In this document: one piece after another, positions 25,713-34,662 of the stretch
Position numbering within the stretch: position 1 is the first letter of the stretch
How the letters are laid out: each line of letters starts with the position of its first letter
DNA from: Priestia megaterium
GTDB taxonomy: Bacteria > Bacillota > Bacilli > Bacillales > Bacillaceae_H
Length of the DNA stretch: 64,000 nt
Assembly: GCF_009497655.1 (NCBI RefSeq)
Contig: NZ_CP023317.1
Location: 509,001 to 573,000, forward strand
Direction: 5' to 3'
Made by a program: the position numbers and the translations under genes
Notes under the pieces: model-generated
What the model was told of the DNA's origin: nothing
What the model saw: the letters and a program-made list of their open reading frames with translations, nothing else
The model's database searches: none

Positions 25713-27058
25713 ATGCTGATGCCTTCAGGTGTATTTAGATAGTATCCAGATAAGTAAATCGCATATTCTAGAGAAAGTTTTCTAGTTTGTTGATCTGCTT
25801 TTCGTAAGGCAGGGTGTGAAAAAATAGAGCGACCGGGCTTAGAGTTAGCTTCAAACAGCCACACGTTTCCTTGATAATCCACTCCAAAATCGAATCCAAG
25901 CTCTCCAATTAATCCGTTCAACTCCTGTTCAAGTATATGACTAATTGAGATAGCGGCATCTTTTAGCTTATTTTCAATTTCTTTTTTGTAAGAAGGGTTA
26001 GTGAATATTTTGGCTGTAGCTTCAATTTCTCCGCCGTAATCAAGATGCGTAGTGATGCTGTTGGGACCGGCTACTTTAGCAGCTAGAGCAGTAAGCACCC
26101 ATTGGTTATTCCCGTCTTTATTCGTATGCACGCGAAAGTCTACACAGCGCTTTTCTTTTTTGATTAATGAAATACCTTGCTGAGCAATGTATGAAGGATT
26201 AGTAAGTAAATATTCAAATTCTGATAATAGTTCCTCCAAGGTTTCTTTTTCTTGAACATGAAGACCTTTTTCTCCTTTGTAAGTCAGCGTGTACATGGAA
26301 TCCTTAAAAGATAGGGTATAAATGCCGCGGCCTAAGCTTCCGTTTTTCGGCTTTAAATAAACGGTTTGATGAAGAAGCAGAAGTTTTTTTATTTGCTCAC
26401 ACGAAGGACTTTCAACCGTGTAAGGTAACAAATAGGCTGTCTGCTCGTTCAGTTTTAAAAGCTCATGAATTTCCCACTTGTTGAAAAAATCAGGATTAAA
26501 AAATGGAATGCCGTAATCAGTCATCATCTTTTCTTTAATGAACTTAAAAGGAGCTAACCCCTCTGTTTTTCGATTTGGCAAACGGTTATATACAACGTTA
26601 GGAAGCGGGACTTCATGCTGTGTCCAGCCGCTTTCTTCGTAAAAATAGCCGTTTATGGTCCCGGTTTCCCAGTTGATATGATGAGTTCCAAAAATAAAAG
26701 GAAGTCCCCCTGTTATACTTGCAGTAGAAAGAAGTTTAGCTAAGTGAAGGGAACGCTTTCCAATTGGCCGCAGCAGAGAACCAGTAAAACCAGCTGATAA
26801 CACACCAATTAAAGGTCCTAAGTGAATGGTCTCATTCACAATAATAGGGTGCATCATATGAGCGAAAGGAATTTGCAGTTTTGTCATTAGCTCAGCTGAA
26901 ATCTGAATTTCTTCACATTCTGAAGATTGTATAAGGCATGGAGCTGTCATTGTTCCAAAAGCTGCTTGTTTCAAGGAGTCTTTGTAAAGAGATGCAGGAA
27001 CAGAAAGATCGCATCCTAGCTGCTCTACTACAACAAGGCGAGTAAGAGTTTTTTTCAT
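25709..27058 (-). CDS. yheD: YheC/YheD family ATP-grasp protein, third of the array
   Basis: 449 residues. The first 100 residues form a beta-rich N-terminal domain (HPIIVNETIHLGPLIGVLSA) seen in the longer YheD form. The ATP-grasp domain follows: PNVVYNRLPNRK near residue 180, VYLKPKNGSLGRGIYTL near residue 238, and LFEANSKPGR near residue 420. AAGGAG lies 7 bp before the ATG, 4 bp after the preceding stop. It is a paralogue of the first gene of the array. Confidence 0.82.
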   Translation of the reverse strand: MKKTLTRLVVVEQLGCDLSVPASLYKDSLKQAAFGTMTAPCLIQSSECEEIQISAELMTKLQIPFAHMMHPIIVNETIHLGPLIGVLSAGFTGSLLRPIGKRSLHLAKLLSTASITGGLPFIFGTHHINWETGTINGYFYEESGWTQHEVPLPNVVYNRLPNRKTEGLAPFKFIKEKMMTDYGIPFFNPDFFNKWEIHELLKLNEQTAYLLPYTVESPSCEQIKKLLLLHQTVYLKPKNGSLGRGIYTLSFKDSMYTLTYKGEKGLHVQEKETLEELLSEFEYLLTNPSYIAQQGISLIKKEKRCVDFRVHTNKDGNNQWVLTALAAKVAGPNSITTHLDYGGEIEATAKIFTNPSYKKEIENKLKDAAISISHILEQELNGLIGELGFDFGVDYQGNVWLFEANSKPGRSIFSHPALRKADQQTRKLSLEYAIYLSGYYLNTPEGISI

Positions 27059-27062
27059 AGCA

Positions 27063-28142
27063 TTACTCCTTACGATACGATAGTGTGTTAGCTAAATAGA
27101 TGCAGTAAGACAGGACATTTTTATACATGACTTCTTTTTGTTCAGGAGCTGTCTCCATTACGATTTTTCTTCCTGGTTTCGAATTTAAATCTAGAATCCA
27201 GATGCTGAAGTCTCTCGAGATACATAAATCAATACCTAATTCAAAAAGAGAAGGAAAATGATTTTCCAGCACGGACGGAATCGTTTTACAAATGGTGTTG
27301 ATTTCATCCATTACATATTGACGGTGAACGCGAGGGATGCGAGGCAGCAAGTTCTCAAAAGGTACAATAGAGGCTCCTGAACTTACATTTGTTACGATGG
27401 AGTCTCGTTCACCTTGTCTAATTCCTCTTCCAATTTCTTTCCAAGCACCATCGTTTCCTTTTTGTAATAGCAGTCTTATATCAAAAGGAGTGCGCTCATA
27501 AGGGAAAAATGAAATATGGGGCTGAGCAATATACAATACATCACGGGTCGTTTTCGTAAACCAGTTCTTAAACTCCTGAAAAGAGGAAAATAGAATGGTG
27601 TTTACAATGTCATTTTGTTGATAAGAAGCTTCAATTTCACGTCCACGCTGTCTTAATTTCACAATTCCTTTACCTTGTGAACCGTTGGCAGGCTTAATCA
27701 TTAGGCTATCATTTGTTCGAAGCAGCTGAACAAGCTGCTCTACACTTTCGATTGGAGTGGTAGGAGGAATATATGAAGATAAATAGCTATCTTTTTTAAT
27801 GGCTTCATAGACATCTAGCTTATTGGGCAATCCATGGCCTAAAAATGTAACATCTTCCCGCTGTTTAAGCCAGTTTACAATAGGGCGAGCCTTATTAGAC
27901 AGCGAGTCTTTTCGATAAAAGCAGCGATCGTAAATAAACGAAGGAAGTAAAAAGGAATCTTCTATCCATTTCTTTTGTTGTAAATCGTAGCGGAAGCCTT
28001 CAATATTTTCGGTGTTAGGATGAATGTTAAAAGGAGTAAAACGGTATATTTCAATTGAAAACTCAGAAGCATGTTTAGCAATTTCGGTCACATACTCCAC
28101 TTCTTGCTGTGGGTGAATCGTTAAAAAGCCTAATGAAATCAT
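27063..28142 (-). CDS. yheC: YheC/YheD family ATP-grasp protein, second of the array
   Basis: 359 residues from the ATG at 28142, which overlaps the upstream stop as ATGA and has AGGAGG 7 bp away. Short form without the YheD N-terminal domain: the protein begins directly with MISLGFLTIHPQQEVEY. ATP-grasp marks are SLMIKPANGSQGKGIVKL near residue 150 and ILDLNSKPGRK near residue 325, where Asp replaces the Glu seen in the other copies. Confidence 0.8.
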   Translation of the reverse strand: MISLGFLTIHPQQEVEYVTEIAKHASEFSIEIYRFTPFNIHPNTENIEGFRYDLQQKKWIEDSFLLPSFIYDRCFYRKDSLSNKARPIVNWLKQREDVTFLGHGLPNKLDVYEAIKKDSYLSSYIPPTTPIESVEQLVQLLRTNDSLMIKPANGSQGKGIVKLRQRGREIEASYQQNDIVNTILFSSFQEFKNWFTKTTRDVLYIAQPHISFFPYERTPFDIRLLLQKGNDGAWKEIGRGIRQGERDSIVTNVSSGASIVPFENLLPRIPRVHRQYVMDEINTICKTIPSVLENHFPSLFELGIDLCISRDFSIWILDLNSKPGRKIVMETAPEQKEVMYKNVLSYCIYLANTLSYRKE

Positions 28143-29485
28143 CGTAAATCCTCCTTGGCAAATTGAAAATTCGTTGCATGCAGACAATAATCAAGCAGTG
28201 CTTTTGTTGAGGGACGAACAGAGGAAGCGCTTGAATCTAATTGTTTGGAAGGTTTGACATTTACTTCAATAATCCAAGGCTTTCCTTCTTGATCAATCGC
28301 TAAATCAATACCAAATTCTGCATAAAGTTCAGACGGGTGAGAAAGCTGTGTGCAAATTTCAATCGCAATCTCTTTTAAAAGTGAAAGGATATGGCGCGTC
28401 GTTTTTGAATCATAGAGCTGAGTTAAAACTTGCTGAGGAGGATGAATATCCCCTCCACGAGCAAGATTTGAGACGAAATTGCCGGGTTTTGATACACGCG
28501 TGACAATGGACGTGATTTTCCACGTCAAGTCGTCTTTTTTATGACAGAGAATGCGGAAATCAAAAGGGCACTGTTTGTATGTCTGCAGTGAAATTCCTTC
28601 TTGGATGAGAAATCCTTGCCTTTTTAATTGACTATAAAGCGTTTCAAATAAGTCATAGAGAGATTCATATTCTTTTTCATACGTCTGTGTAAACGTTGTA
28701 TAGTCTAAAATATACTTCTCTTTCTTTGAAATTTTAAAAATATTTTTTCCTTGGCTACCATGAACAGGCTTCAGAAAAACATCGTCATGAAGTTCCAAAG
28801 CGTCAAGAAGATCTTGACGTGAACGAAGCTGATACGTTTTTGGCAAATATGGAAGCAAGTGTACAACATCTTTAAGCTGTTGAAAAACCGTCCATTTATT
28901 TAAGTAGCGTGCGTTAAAGAAAGGAACGTCATGCTCTTTCAAAAATGTTTTAAAGGTTTGAAAATCAGCGCTTTGCTCGGTTTTCCTGGCATGAATCCGG
29001 TTGTGTACGATTCCCGGAAAGGGAACGTCTGAATAAACCCATCGATCACCGCGATAAACATATCCTTTAGGGGACAATGACTTCACGTCGCTCAATTTGC
29101 TCACATAGCAAAAACACCCTAACTCCTTGCAAGCTTGAACAAATTCCTTACAAAATACAGAAATGGAGCCAAAGGGTTCTTCATCTTCTCGAACTTCTGT
29201 TACGATGCTAATCACGGGTCCCATCCTAAACGTGTTCTCTTCGTAAATGCCTCTCAGCTGATGCGTTTCATACGGAAAGCAAAAGTCTGCAAATAGAGCT
29301 TCCGACATCATGAAGCAGCATTCTCGATGCTGAAAAACAGTGGCTTTGACTTCTTTCGTGATGGAGCCTACTGTTAACGTAAACTCGTGCTTGCATTTCA
29401 CACGTGAGAACAGAGCAGAACTAATGTAAATGTCGTCGCTCATATGGTTCTCTAGTGGTTTTAGAGAAATGGTAAAAGTATTCAT
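28139..29485 (-). CDS. yheD: YheC/YheD family ATP-grasp protein, first of the array
   Basis: 448 residues, long YheD form with an N-terminal beta domain (HQLRGIYEENTFRMGPVISI near residue 75) and an ATP-grasp domain: PGIVHNRIHARK near residue 160, VFLKPVHGSQGKNIFKIS near residue 230, and WIIEVNVKPSKQL near residue 410. ATG at 29485. It heads four genes with no gaps, so they should form one transcript. A sigma-K-type promoter candidate lies 45 bp upstream, fitting late mother-cell expression. Confidence 0.82.
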   Translation of the reverse strand: MNTFTISLKPLENHMSDDIYISSALFSRVKCKHEFTLTVGSITKEVKATVFQHRECCFMMSEALFADFCFPYETHQLRGIYEENTFRMGPVISIVTEVREDEEPFGSISVFCKEFVQACKELGCFCYVSKLSDVKSLSPKGYVYRGDRWVYSDVPFPGIVHNRIHARKTEQSADFQTFKTFLKEHDVPFFNARYLNKWTVFQQLKDVVHLLPYLPKTYQLRSRQDLLDALELHDDVFLKPVHGSQGKNIFKISKKEKYILDYTTFTQTYEKEYESLYDLFETLYSQLKRQGFLIQEGISLQTYKQCPFDFRILCHKKDDLTWKITSIVTRVSKPGNFVSNLARGGDIHPPQQVLTQLYDSKTTRHILSLLKEIAIEICTQLSHPSELYAEFGIDLAIDQEGKPWIIEVNVKPSKQLDSSASSVRPSTKALLDYCLHATNFQFAKEDLR

Positions 29486-29529
29486 AAACGAATCCTCTTT
29501 TTCTTTCCTTTAGTAGGCGAATGCTGATA

Positions 29530-29557
29530 TATACTATGAGGAATTAGCCCAATCTGT
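29530..29557 (-). promoter_or_regulatory. Candidate sigma-K promoter of the yheD/yheC array
   Basis: Minus strand: AC (29557-29556), 17 bp, CATAGTATA (29538-29530), matching the sigma-K pattern AC-N16/17-CATANNNTA. Confidence 0.45.
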
Positions 29558-29672
29558 GAAGAGAATTTATCGTTTTCTGAGAAAATAAAGGTCTTAAGCT
29601 GAATTTTATATAATAATTTGTTATAGTTAGGGAAGTCAAGAAATTATAGAACTGAATTAGGAGGAACTTAAC

Positions 29673-30023
29673 GTGTCTGTAAACTTACATGATGTAGCAA
29701 ATGATTTAGAAAAAGCAATTCGTCAAAGCGACGATTACACAAACTTAAAAAACTTATATGCAGCAGTAAACGCTGATCAAGGTTCAAAACAATTATTTGA
29801 GCGTTTCCGTACAATGCAAATGGAGCTGCAACAAAAGCAAATGATGGGCCAAGAGATCACTGAAGAAGAAGTTCAGCAAGCTCAACAAACAGTTGCAATC
29901 GTTCAACAAGATCAAAATATCGCGAAGCTAATGGAAGCTGAGCAACGTATGAGCATGGTAATTGGTGAATTAAACAAAATTATCATGAAGCCACTTGAAG
30001 AACTTTACGGTGCGGCTGAATAA
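29673..30023 (+). CDS. yheA: YlbF/YmcA-family protein YheA
   Basis: 116 residues, all helical and highly charged ([41 protein letters not shown]). It belongs to the YlbF/YmcA fold, whose founding members form a complex influencing RNase Y; whether YheA joins it is unknown. AGGAGG precedes the ATG. Divergent from the yheD array, as in B. subtilis. Ends in a strong terminator. Confidence 0.85.
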   Translation: MSVNLHDVANDLEKAIRQSDDYTNLKNLYAAVNADQGSKQLFERFRTMQMELQQKQMMGQEITEEEVQQAQQTVAIVQQDQNIAKLMEAEQRMSMVIGELNKIIMKPLEELYGAAE

Positions 30024-30036
30024 GAGATAGAGAAAA

Positions 30037-30067
30037 GAGGAAAAGAGAAATCTTTTCCTCTTTTTTT
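30037..30067 (+). terminator. Terminator of yheA
   Basis: GAGGAAAAGA (30037-30046), loop GAAA, TCTTTTCCTC (30051-30060), then seven T. Confidence 0.92.
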
Positions 30068-30202
30068 ATGCGGAAATTCCTTCTAATTGTGCAGTTCTGC
30101 TCATAAGCTTAGTAACAAGGCTACACATGCCGACTATCATGAAAAGGTCATTTATAACCGTATCCTAACGGATTAGACATCTATGAAAGAAGGGGTTCTC
30201 AT

Positions 30203-31081
30203 ATGGCTTATCGATTGCTAGCGTTGAATATTGATGGAACCATTTTAAATAGCCAAGGGCGCGTTACAAAAGAAACGAAAGACGCAATTCAATTTGTGAA
30301 AAATAAAGGGGTTTACGTTACATTAGTAACAAACAGGCATTTTCCGTCTGCTAAAAAAATTGCTCGATCGCTTAAAGTTCATCCAGCAATGCTCATTACT
30401 CATAGCGGTGCCTTTATCGGAACATCGATAGACAAACCGATACTAGATAAGAGAATTAGCGAGGAAAAAACATTTAATCTCATTCAGCTTTTTGAAAATT
30501 TTAATTGTCATGTCCGCATTTTGCATGAAAGGTTTTCAATTGGAAATCGTGTAAAGCTTCCTAATAATATTGTAGCTAAAAGCGTGTTAAAAACGGGAGA
30601 ACCGCTCTTTTATCCCGTGCAGTTCGTAGATTCATTAGGAGATACGCTTCGTGATGAACCTGTTTCTACTCCAAAAATAGAAGTGTATTTTGCAGATCGT
30701 AGAGAAAAAGAATACGCTGAGCAAACAATTGCCAGTGCAGTTCCGGATATTGAATGGTTTTCGTATCCAAATGAAAATAGATGCTATATTACGCCAAAAG
30801 GAGCCACAAAAGCTGCCGGCGTTCGTTATGTAGCAAATCGTCTAGGGATACCGATGGAAGACGTAGTAGCCATTGGAAATTGCTATGATGATGTAGAAAC
30901 GATTGAACACGCGGGAATGGGTGTGGCCATGGGTAATTCACCAACGGAATTAAAAATGCTTGCGGATTGGGTTACTCGTTCTAATAATGAAAATGGTGTA
31001 GCATATATGGTGAAAGAATTATTTAGAAAGCAGCAGCGTCTTGGTTATCTTCATCAAATTGACAGCTTTCGTTTAAAATAA
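30203..31081 (+). CDS. yhaX: HAD-superfamily (Cof type) protein YhaX, probably catalytically altered
   Basis: 292 residues with the Cof-type HAD layout: motif I near residue 9, cap domain about 85-200, motif III lysine in TPKGATKAAGVRYVA near residue 200, motif IV near residue 230. Motif I reads NIDGT instead of DxDGT, so the nucleophilic Asp is replaced by Asn10. Motif IV reads GNCYDDVE rather than GDxxND. Classical phosphatase chemistry is therefore unlikely. A similar gene, yhaX, adjoins hemZ in B. subtilis and is reported as sporulation-associated. GAAGGGG precedes the ATG. Confidence 0.85.
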   Translation: MAYRLLALNIDGTILNSQGRVTKETKDAIQFVKNKGVYVTLVTNRHFPSAKKIARSLKVHPAMLITHSGAFIGTSIDKPILDKRISEEKTFNLIQLFENFNCHVRILHERFSIGNRVKLPNNIVAKSVLKTGEPLFYPVQFVDSLGDTLRDEPVSTPKIEVYFADRREKEYAEQTIASAVPDIEWFSYPNENRCYITPKGATKAAGVRYVANRLGIPMEDVVAIGNCYDDVETIEHAGMGVAMGNSPTELKMLADWVTRSNNENGVAYMVKELFRKQQRLGYLHQIDSFRLK

Positions 31082-31290
31082 ATAAAAGTATGTTAGTTGA
31101 AGGGAAATCCGAACGAAGAATCCAACTCGTTCGGATTTTTTTCATTGGTAGGATAAACGTCAGCTTCACGTATGTAGCTGTTTCTAACTGTTGATTGAAG
31201 GGCAAGGCGAAGACTCCTGCGTAAATCAACAGAAGTGTAACAAGCAATTCATATGAGCTTATTTGTCCCATTTGTTCGTCTGTAGGTTGA
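31082..31290. repeat. Dispersed repeat, shorter copy, with terminator hairpin
   Basis: Shares many blocks with 38373-38690 in the same order: TTAGTTGAAGGGA, AATCCAACTCG followed by a CGGATTTTTTT run, a GTATGTAG..TGTTTCTA block, and CGAAGACTCCTGCG, then AAATCAACAG. It lacks about 60 bases of the GC-rich centre present in the other copy. Its left hairpin (31106-31137) serves as the yhaX terminator. It belongs to the noncoding repeats with a GACTCCTGCG core that are common in bacilli. Confidence 0.75.
31106..31142 (+). terminator. Terminator of yhaX inside the dispersed repeat
   Basis: AATCCGAACGA (31106-31116) pairs with TCGTTCGGATT (31127-31137), then more T residues. Confidence 0.88.
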
Positions 31291-31428
31291 ATTAATGTAA
31301 TTATGGTTCAATTTCTTTTTCCGTTTGTTTCCTGTCCGCATATTCCCTTGAGCTGAGCACCTTGACCGGACATACGTAGGTTTTGTAAACTGATTACTTA
31401 GATAGAATTGATTTGAAAGGTGATTATA

Positions 31429-32928
31429 TTGAACATTTATATAAAAGGTATAGAAGATGAGCGTTTTTTACGTCCGCTTCACCGAATTTCAGATTTGTTT
31501 TTTGAAGAAAGCAACGTCTCCTTTGAGGATGATAACGAAGCTCAGCTGAAGGTCGAAGTAGAGCTAAAAGTTCATGAAGAAATTTATGCGAAAGCAGTGC
31601 TGCATGATGCTGCAACGGACAAGGTGTTTACAGAAGAGCTTTCTAAATCGTTTACGCCATATGAAACAGAAAAAGAAAAATTTAAGCAAATAAAAAATGT
31701 GGTGCTTCGCGTCTACTTATCTGTGTTACAGGAGTATACAAACATTGTTCAAAAATGGGGTATTTTAACCGGTATACGTCCAACGAAGTTGCTTCATATG
31801 AAACTGCAGTCAGGCAAAAGTAAAGAACAAGCACATCGTGAGCTAAAGGAAGAATATTTAATCACTAATGACAAAATTAATTTAATGCAGCATATTGTGG
31901 ATCGTCAACTAGCAGCTATTCCCGATTTACATGAGTTAAAGAACGAGGTAAGCATTTATATAGGCATTCCGTTTTGTCCGACGAAGTGTGCATACTGTAC
32001 ATTCCCAGCCTATGCGATTAACGGACGTCAAGGATCCGTTACGTCATTTTTAGGCGGCTTGCATTATGAGATGCGTGAAGTAGGGAAATGGTTAAAAGAC
32101 AATGACGTCAAGATTACAACCGTCTATTATGGCGGAGGCACACCAACGAGCATTACCGCTGAAGAAATGGACATGCTGTATGAAGAGATGTATGAATCGT
32201 TCCCTGATGTACAAAATATCCGTGAAATTACGGTAGAAGCAGGAAGACCCGATACGATTACGGAAGAAAAGCTAGCTGTTTTGAACAAATGGAATATTGA
32301 CCGGATTAGTGTAAATCCGCAGTCTTATATTCAAGAAACCTTAAAAGCTATTGGACGTCATCATACAGTTGAAGAAACGATTGATAAATTTCATCTTTCT
32401 CGAAAAATGGGGATGAATAACATTAACATGGACTTAATTATTGGGCTTCCAAATGAAGGTGTAGAAGAATTTCAGCATACGCTAGACGAATCTAAAAAAT
32501 TGCTTCCTGAATCTTTAACTGTTCATACGCTATCGTTTAAACGCGCGTCTGAAATGACTCAAAATAAAAGGAAATACAAAGTAGCAGATCGCTATGAAAT
32601 TGGTAAAATGATGGATTTAGCGACTGAGTGGACTCAAGAACAAGGATATGAACCTTATTATTTATATCGCCAAAAAAATATTTTAGGTAATTTAGAGAAC
32701 GTTGGATATTCATTCCCTGGTCAAGAGAGCCTGTACAATATTATGATCATGGAAGAAAAGCAGACGATTATTGGCCTTGGGTGCGGGGCATCCAGTAAGT
32801 TCGTGCATCCAGAAACAGGCATTATTACAAGGTTTGCGAATCCAAAAGACCCAAAATCGTACAACGATGGATTCGAGCACTATACGCAAGAGAAACTCAA
32901 GATTTTAGATGAATTGTTTAGGAAATAA
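31429..32928 (+). CDS. hemZ: HemZ, oxygen-independent coproporphyrinogen oxidase-like radical SAM protein
   Basis: 499 residues from a TTG at 31429 (MNIYIKGIEDERFLRP) with GAAAGGTG 6 bp upstream; the GTG at 31420 lies inside that Shine-Dalgarno sequence. The radical SAM cluster motif is CPTKCAYC near residue 187, preceded by SIYIGIPF. SAM-binding glycines are YYGGGTPTS near residue 235, and ITVEAGRPDT and NPQSY follow. It replaces oxygen-dependent steps of heme synthesis under low oxygen, with HemN-like paralogues also possible. The heme genes proper are at 60-64 kb. Synteny with yhaX supports HemZ. Confidence 0.92.
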   Translation: MNIYIKGIEDERFLRPLHRISDLFFEESNVSFEDDNEAQLKVEVELKVHEEIYAKAVLHDAATDKVFTEELSKSFTPYETEKEKFKQIKNVVLRVYLSVLQEYTNIVQKWGILTGIRPTKLLHMKLQSGKSKEQAHRELKEEYLITNDKINLMQHIVDRQLAAIPDLHELKNEVSIYIGIPFCPTKCAYCTFPAYAINGRQGSVTSFLGGLHYEMREVGKWLKDNDVKITTVYYGGGTPTSITAEEMDMLYEEMYESFPDVQNIREITVEAGRPDTITEEKLAVLNKWNIDRISVNPQSYIQETLKAIGRHHTVEETIDKFHLSRKMGMNNINMDLIIGLPNEGVEEFQHTLDESKKLLPESLTVHTLSFKRASEMTQNKRKYKVADRYEIGKMMDLATEWTQEQGYEPYYLYRQKNILGNLENVGYSFPGQESLYNIMIMEEKQTIIGLGCGASSKFVHPETGIITRFANPKDPKSYNDGFEHYTQEKLKILDELFRK

Positions 32929-32956
32929 AAAGGTCACTTTTTAGTGATCTTTTTTA
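32928..32956 (+). terminator. Terminator of hemZ
   Basis: AGGTCACT (32931-32938) pairs with AGTGATCT (32943-32950), one G.U, followed by T run. Confidence 0.8.
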
Positions 32957-33001
32957 TTTTCAGCAGGGAAATGTCGGAATCTGTTGAATATATAAGAAAG
33001 T

Positions 33002-33015
33002 TGTAAGCGTTTTCT
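33002..33015. promoter_or_regulatory. cre (CcpA) site upstream of the acyl-CoA synthetase gene
   Basis: TGTAAGCGTTTTCT matches the consensus WTGNAANCGNWNNCW at every position when the preceding T is included. It ends 27 bp before the ATG, a repressing position, so glucose should shut off this fatty-acid-use gene. Confidence 0.7.
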
Positions 33016-33042
33016 TATTATGACGATGCGAGGTGCCGCTTA

Positions 33043-34656
33043 ATGATGAATGTACAGTTAACCGTACCATCTATGATGGAAAGAGCTGAAAAGCTGTTTG
33101 GTAAAAAAGAAGTGGTTTCTAAATCTTCAAAAGGGATTCAACGTTTAACTTATAATCAGTTAATAAAACGGACTCGGCAGCTCTCTAGTATGCTAGAACG
33201 AATTGGAGTGAAGCGAGGAGAAAGAGTCGGAACGTTTGCATGGAATCATCATAGACATCTAGAGGCTTATTTTGCTGTACCGGGAATAGGCGCTGTGCTT
33301 CACACAATTAATATCCGGTTAGATTCTGAGCAAATTGTATACATCATTAACCATGCACGCGATAAAGTCATTTTACTTGATGAATGCTTTTTACCTTTAT
33401 TTGAAAGCATTCATCAAAGGCTTCCACATGTTGAAGCCTATATCCTTATGTCAGATGAAGGTGAGCTGCCAGAAACAGAGTTGCCAGTGTATCATTACGA
33501 AAATTGGATTCAGCAAGGGGATGCATCGCATTCCTTTGTTCAAGATTTAAGCGAAGAAGAACCAGCAGGCCTTTGTTATACCTCTGCTACTACAGGAGAG
33601 CCAAAGGGCGTTGTATATTCTCATCGCGCTATTTATTTACACTGTATGGCGCTAGGACTTGCTGATAGTGCTGGATTATCAGAAGGTGATACCGCTATGC
33701 CTATCGTTCCAATGTTTCATGTAAATGCATGGGGAATTCCTTTTGCTGCGGTCTGGTTTGGGACAAAGCTCGTGCTGCCGGGCGCTTTTTGTACCTCAGA
33801 GACGATTGCCTCTCTCATTGAACAAGAGAGAGTAACTCTTGCTGCAGCAGTACCTACCGTTTGGTTAAATTTTTTACAAGAGTTAGAAAAAAAGCCTTAC
33901 GCAGTTGATAGTTTGCGGGCTATTTTATGCGGCGGATCAGCGGCCCCAAAAAGCGTCATTCGAGAATTTCAGGAAAAATATCAAATTGAATTTATGCATG
34001 CATACGGAATGACGGAAACAAGCCCTGTTGTAACCGTCTCCCGCTTAAAAAGCTATCAGTACAGCGAAGACCCTGAGTATCAGCTCAGCGTAAAAGCGAA
34101 GCAAGGTTTCTTAGTTCCTGGCGTTGAAATGAAAGTAATAGGTCAAAATGGAGAAGTTGCTTGGGATGGAGTGGAAATGGGTGAGCTATTACTAAAGGGG
34201 CCATGGGTAGCTTCTGAATATTACAAGGATAAAAGAACAGAAGATACGTTTAAAGACGGCTGGCTGTATACGGGAGATATTGTGACGGTTGACGAAGAGG
34301 GAACGATCAAAATTGTAGACCGAACAAAAGATTTAATTAAAAGCGGAGGAGAATGGATTTCATCGGTTGATCTAGAAAACGCGCTGATTGCCCATGAATC
34401 TGTTTTCGAAGCCTGTGTCATAGCAGTCCCTCATAAGGTGTGGCAAGAGCGTCCAGTTGCTTGTGTCGTGTTAAAAGATGCATATAAAGGTGTCGTTTCG
34501 TCAGAAGAGCTGCTCAAATTTTTAGCGCCGCAGTTCACAAAATGGTGGCTTCCAGATGACATTTTATTTATGGATGAAATCCCAAAGACAACGGTCGGAA
34601 AGTTTTTAAAACGTACGCTTCGTGAACAAGTCCTCAATCATTATCAGAAAGGGTGA
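33043..34656 (+). CDS. Long-chain acyl-CoA synthetase-like AMP-forming ligase
   Basis: 537-residue ANL-family enzyme: activates a carboxylic acid with ATP and joins it to CoA. Motif A3 is YTSATTGEPKGVVYSHR near residue 180, A5 is HAYGMTETSPV near residue 328, A7 is GWLYTGDI near residue 406, A8 is IVDRTKDLIKSGGEWISS near residue 425, and the catalytic lysine is in PKTTVGKFLKR near residue 515. GAGGTG lies 7 bp upstream. Six bp separate it from an enoyl-CoA hydratase gene, so it likely acts in fatty acid degradation. Chain length is not predictable. In B. subtilis no such gene sits between hemZ and yhaR, as I recall. Confidence 0.87.
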   Translation: MMNVQLTVPSMMERAEKLFGKKEVVSKSSKGIQRLTYNQLIKRTRQLSSMLERIGVKRGERVGTFAWNHHRHLEAYFAVPGIGAVLHTINIRLDSEQIVYIINHARDKVILLDECFLPLFESIHQRLPHVEAYILMSDEGELPETELPVYHYENWIQQGDASHSFVQDLSEEEPAGLCYTSATTGEPKGVVYSHRAIYLHCMALGLADSAGLSEGDTAMPIVPMFHVNAWGIPFAAVWFGTKLVLPGAFCTSETIASLIEQERVTLAAAVPTVWLNFLQELEKKPYAVDSLRAILCGGSAAPKSVIREFQEKYQIEFMHAYGMTETSPVVTVSRLKSYQYSEDPEYQLSVKAKQGFLVPGVEMKVIGQNGEVAWDGVEMGELLLKGPWVASEYYKDKRTEDTFKDGWLYTGDIVTVDEEGTIKIVDRTKDLIKSGGEWISSVDLENALIAHESVFEACVIAVPHKVWQERPVACVVLKDAYKGVVSSEELLKFLAPQFTKWWLPDDILFMDEIPKTTVGKFLKRTLREQVLNHYQKG

Positions 34657-34662
34657 GTAAAT

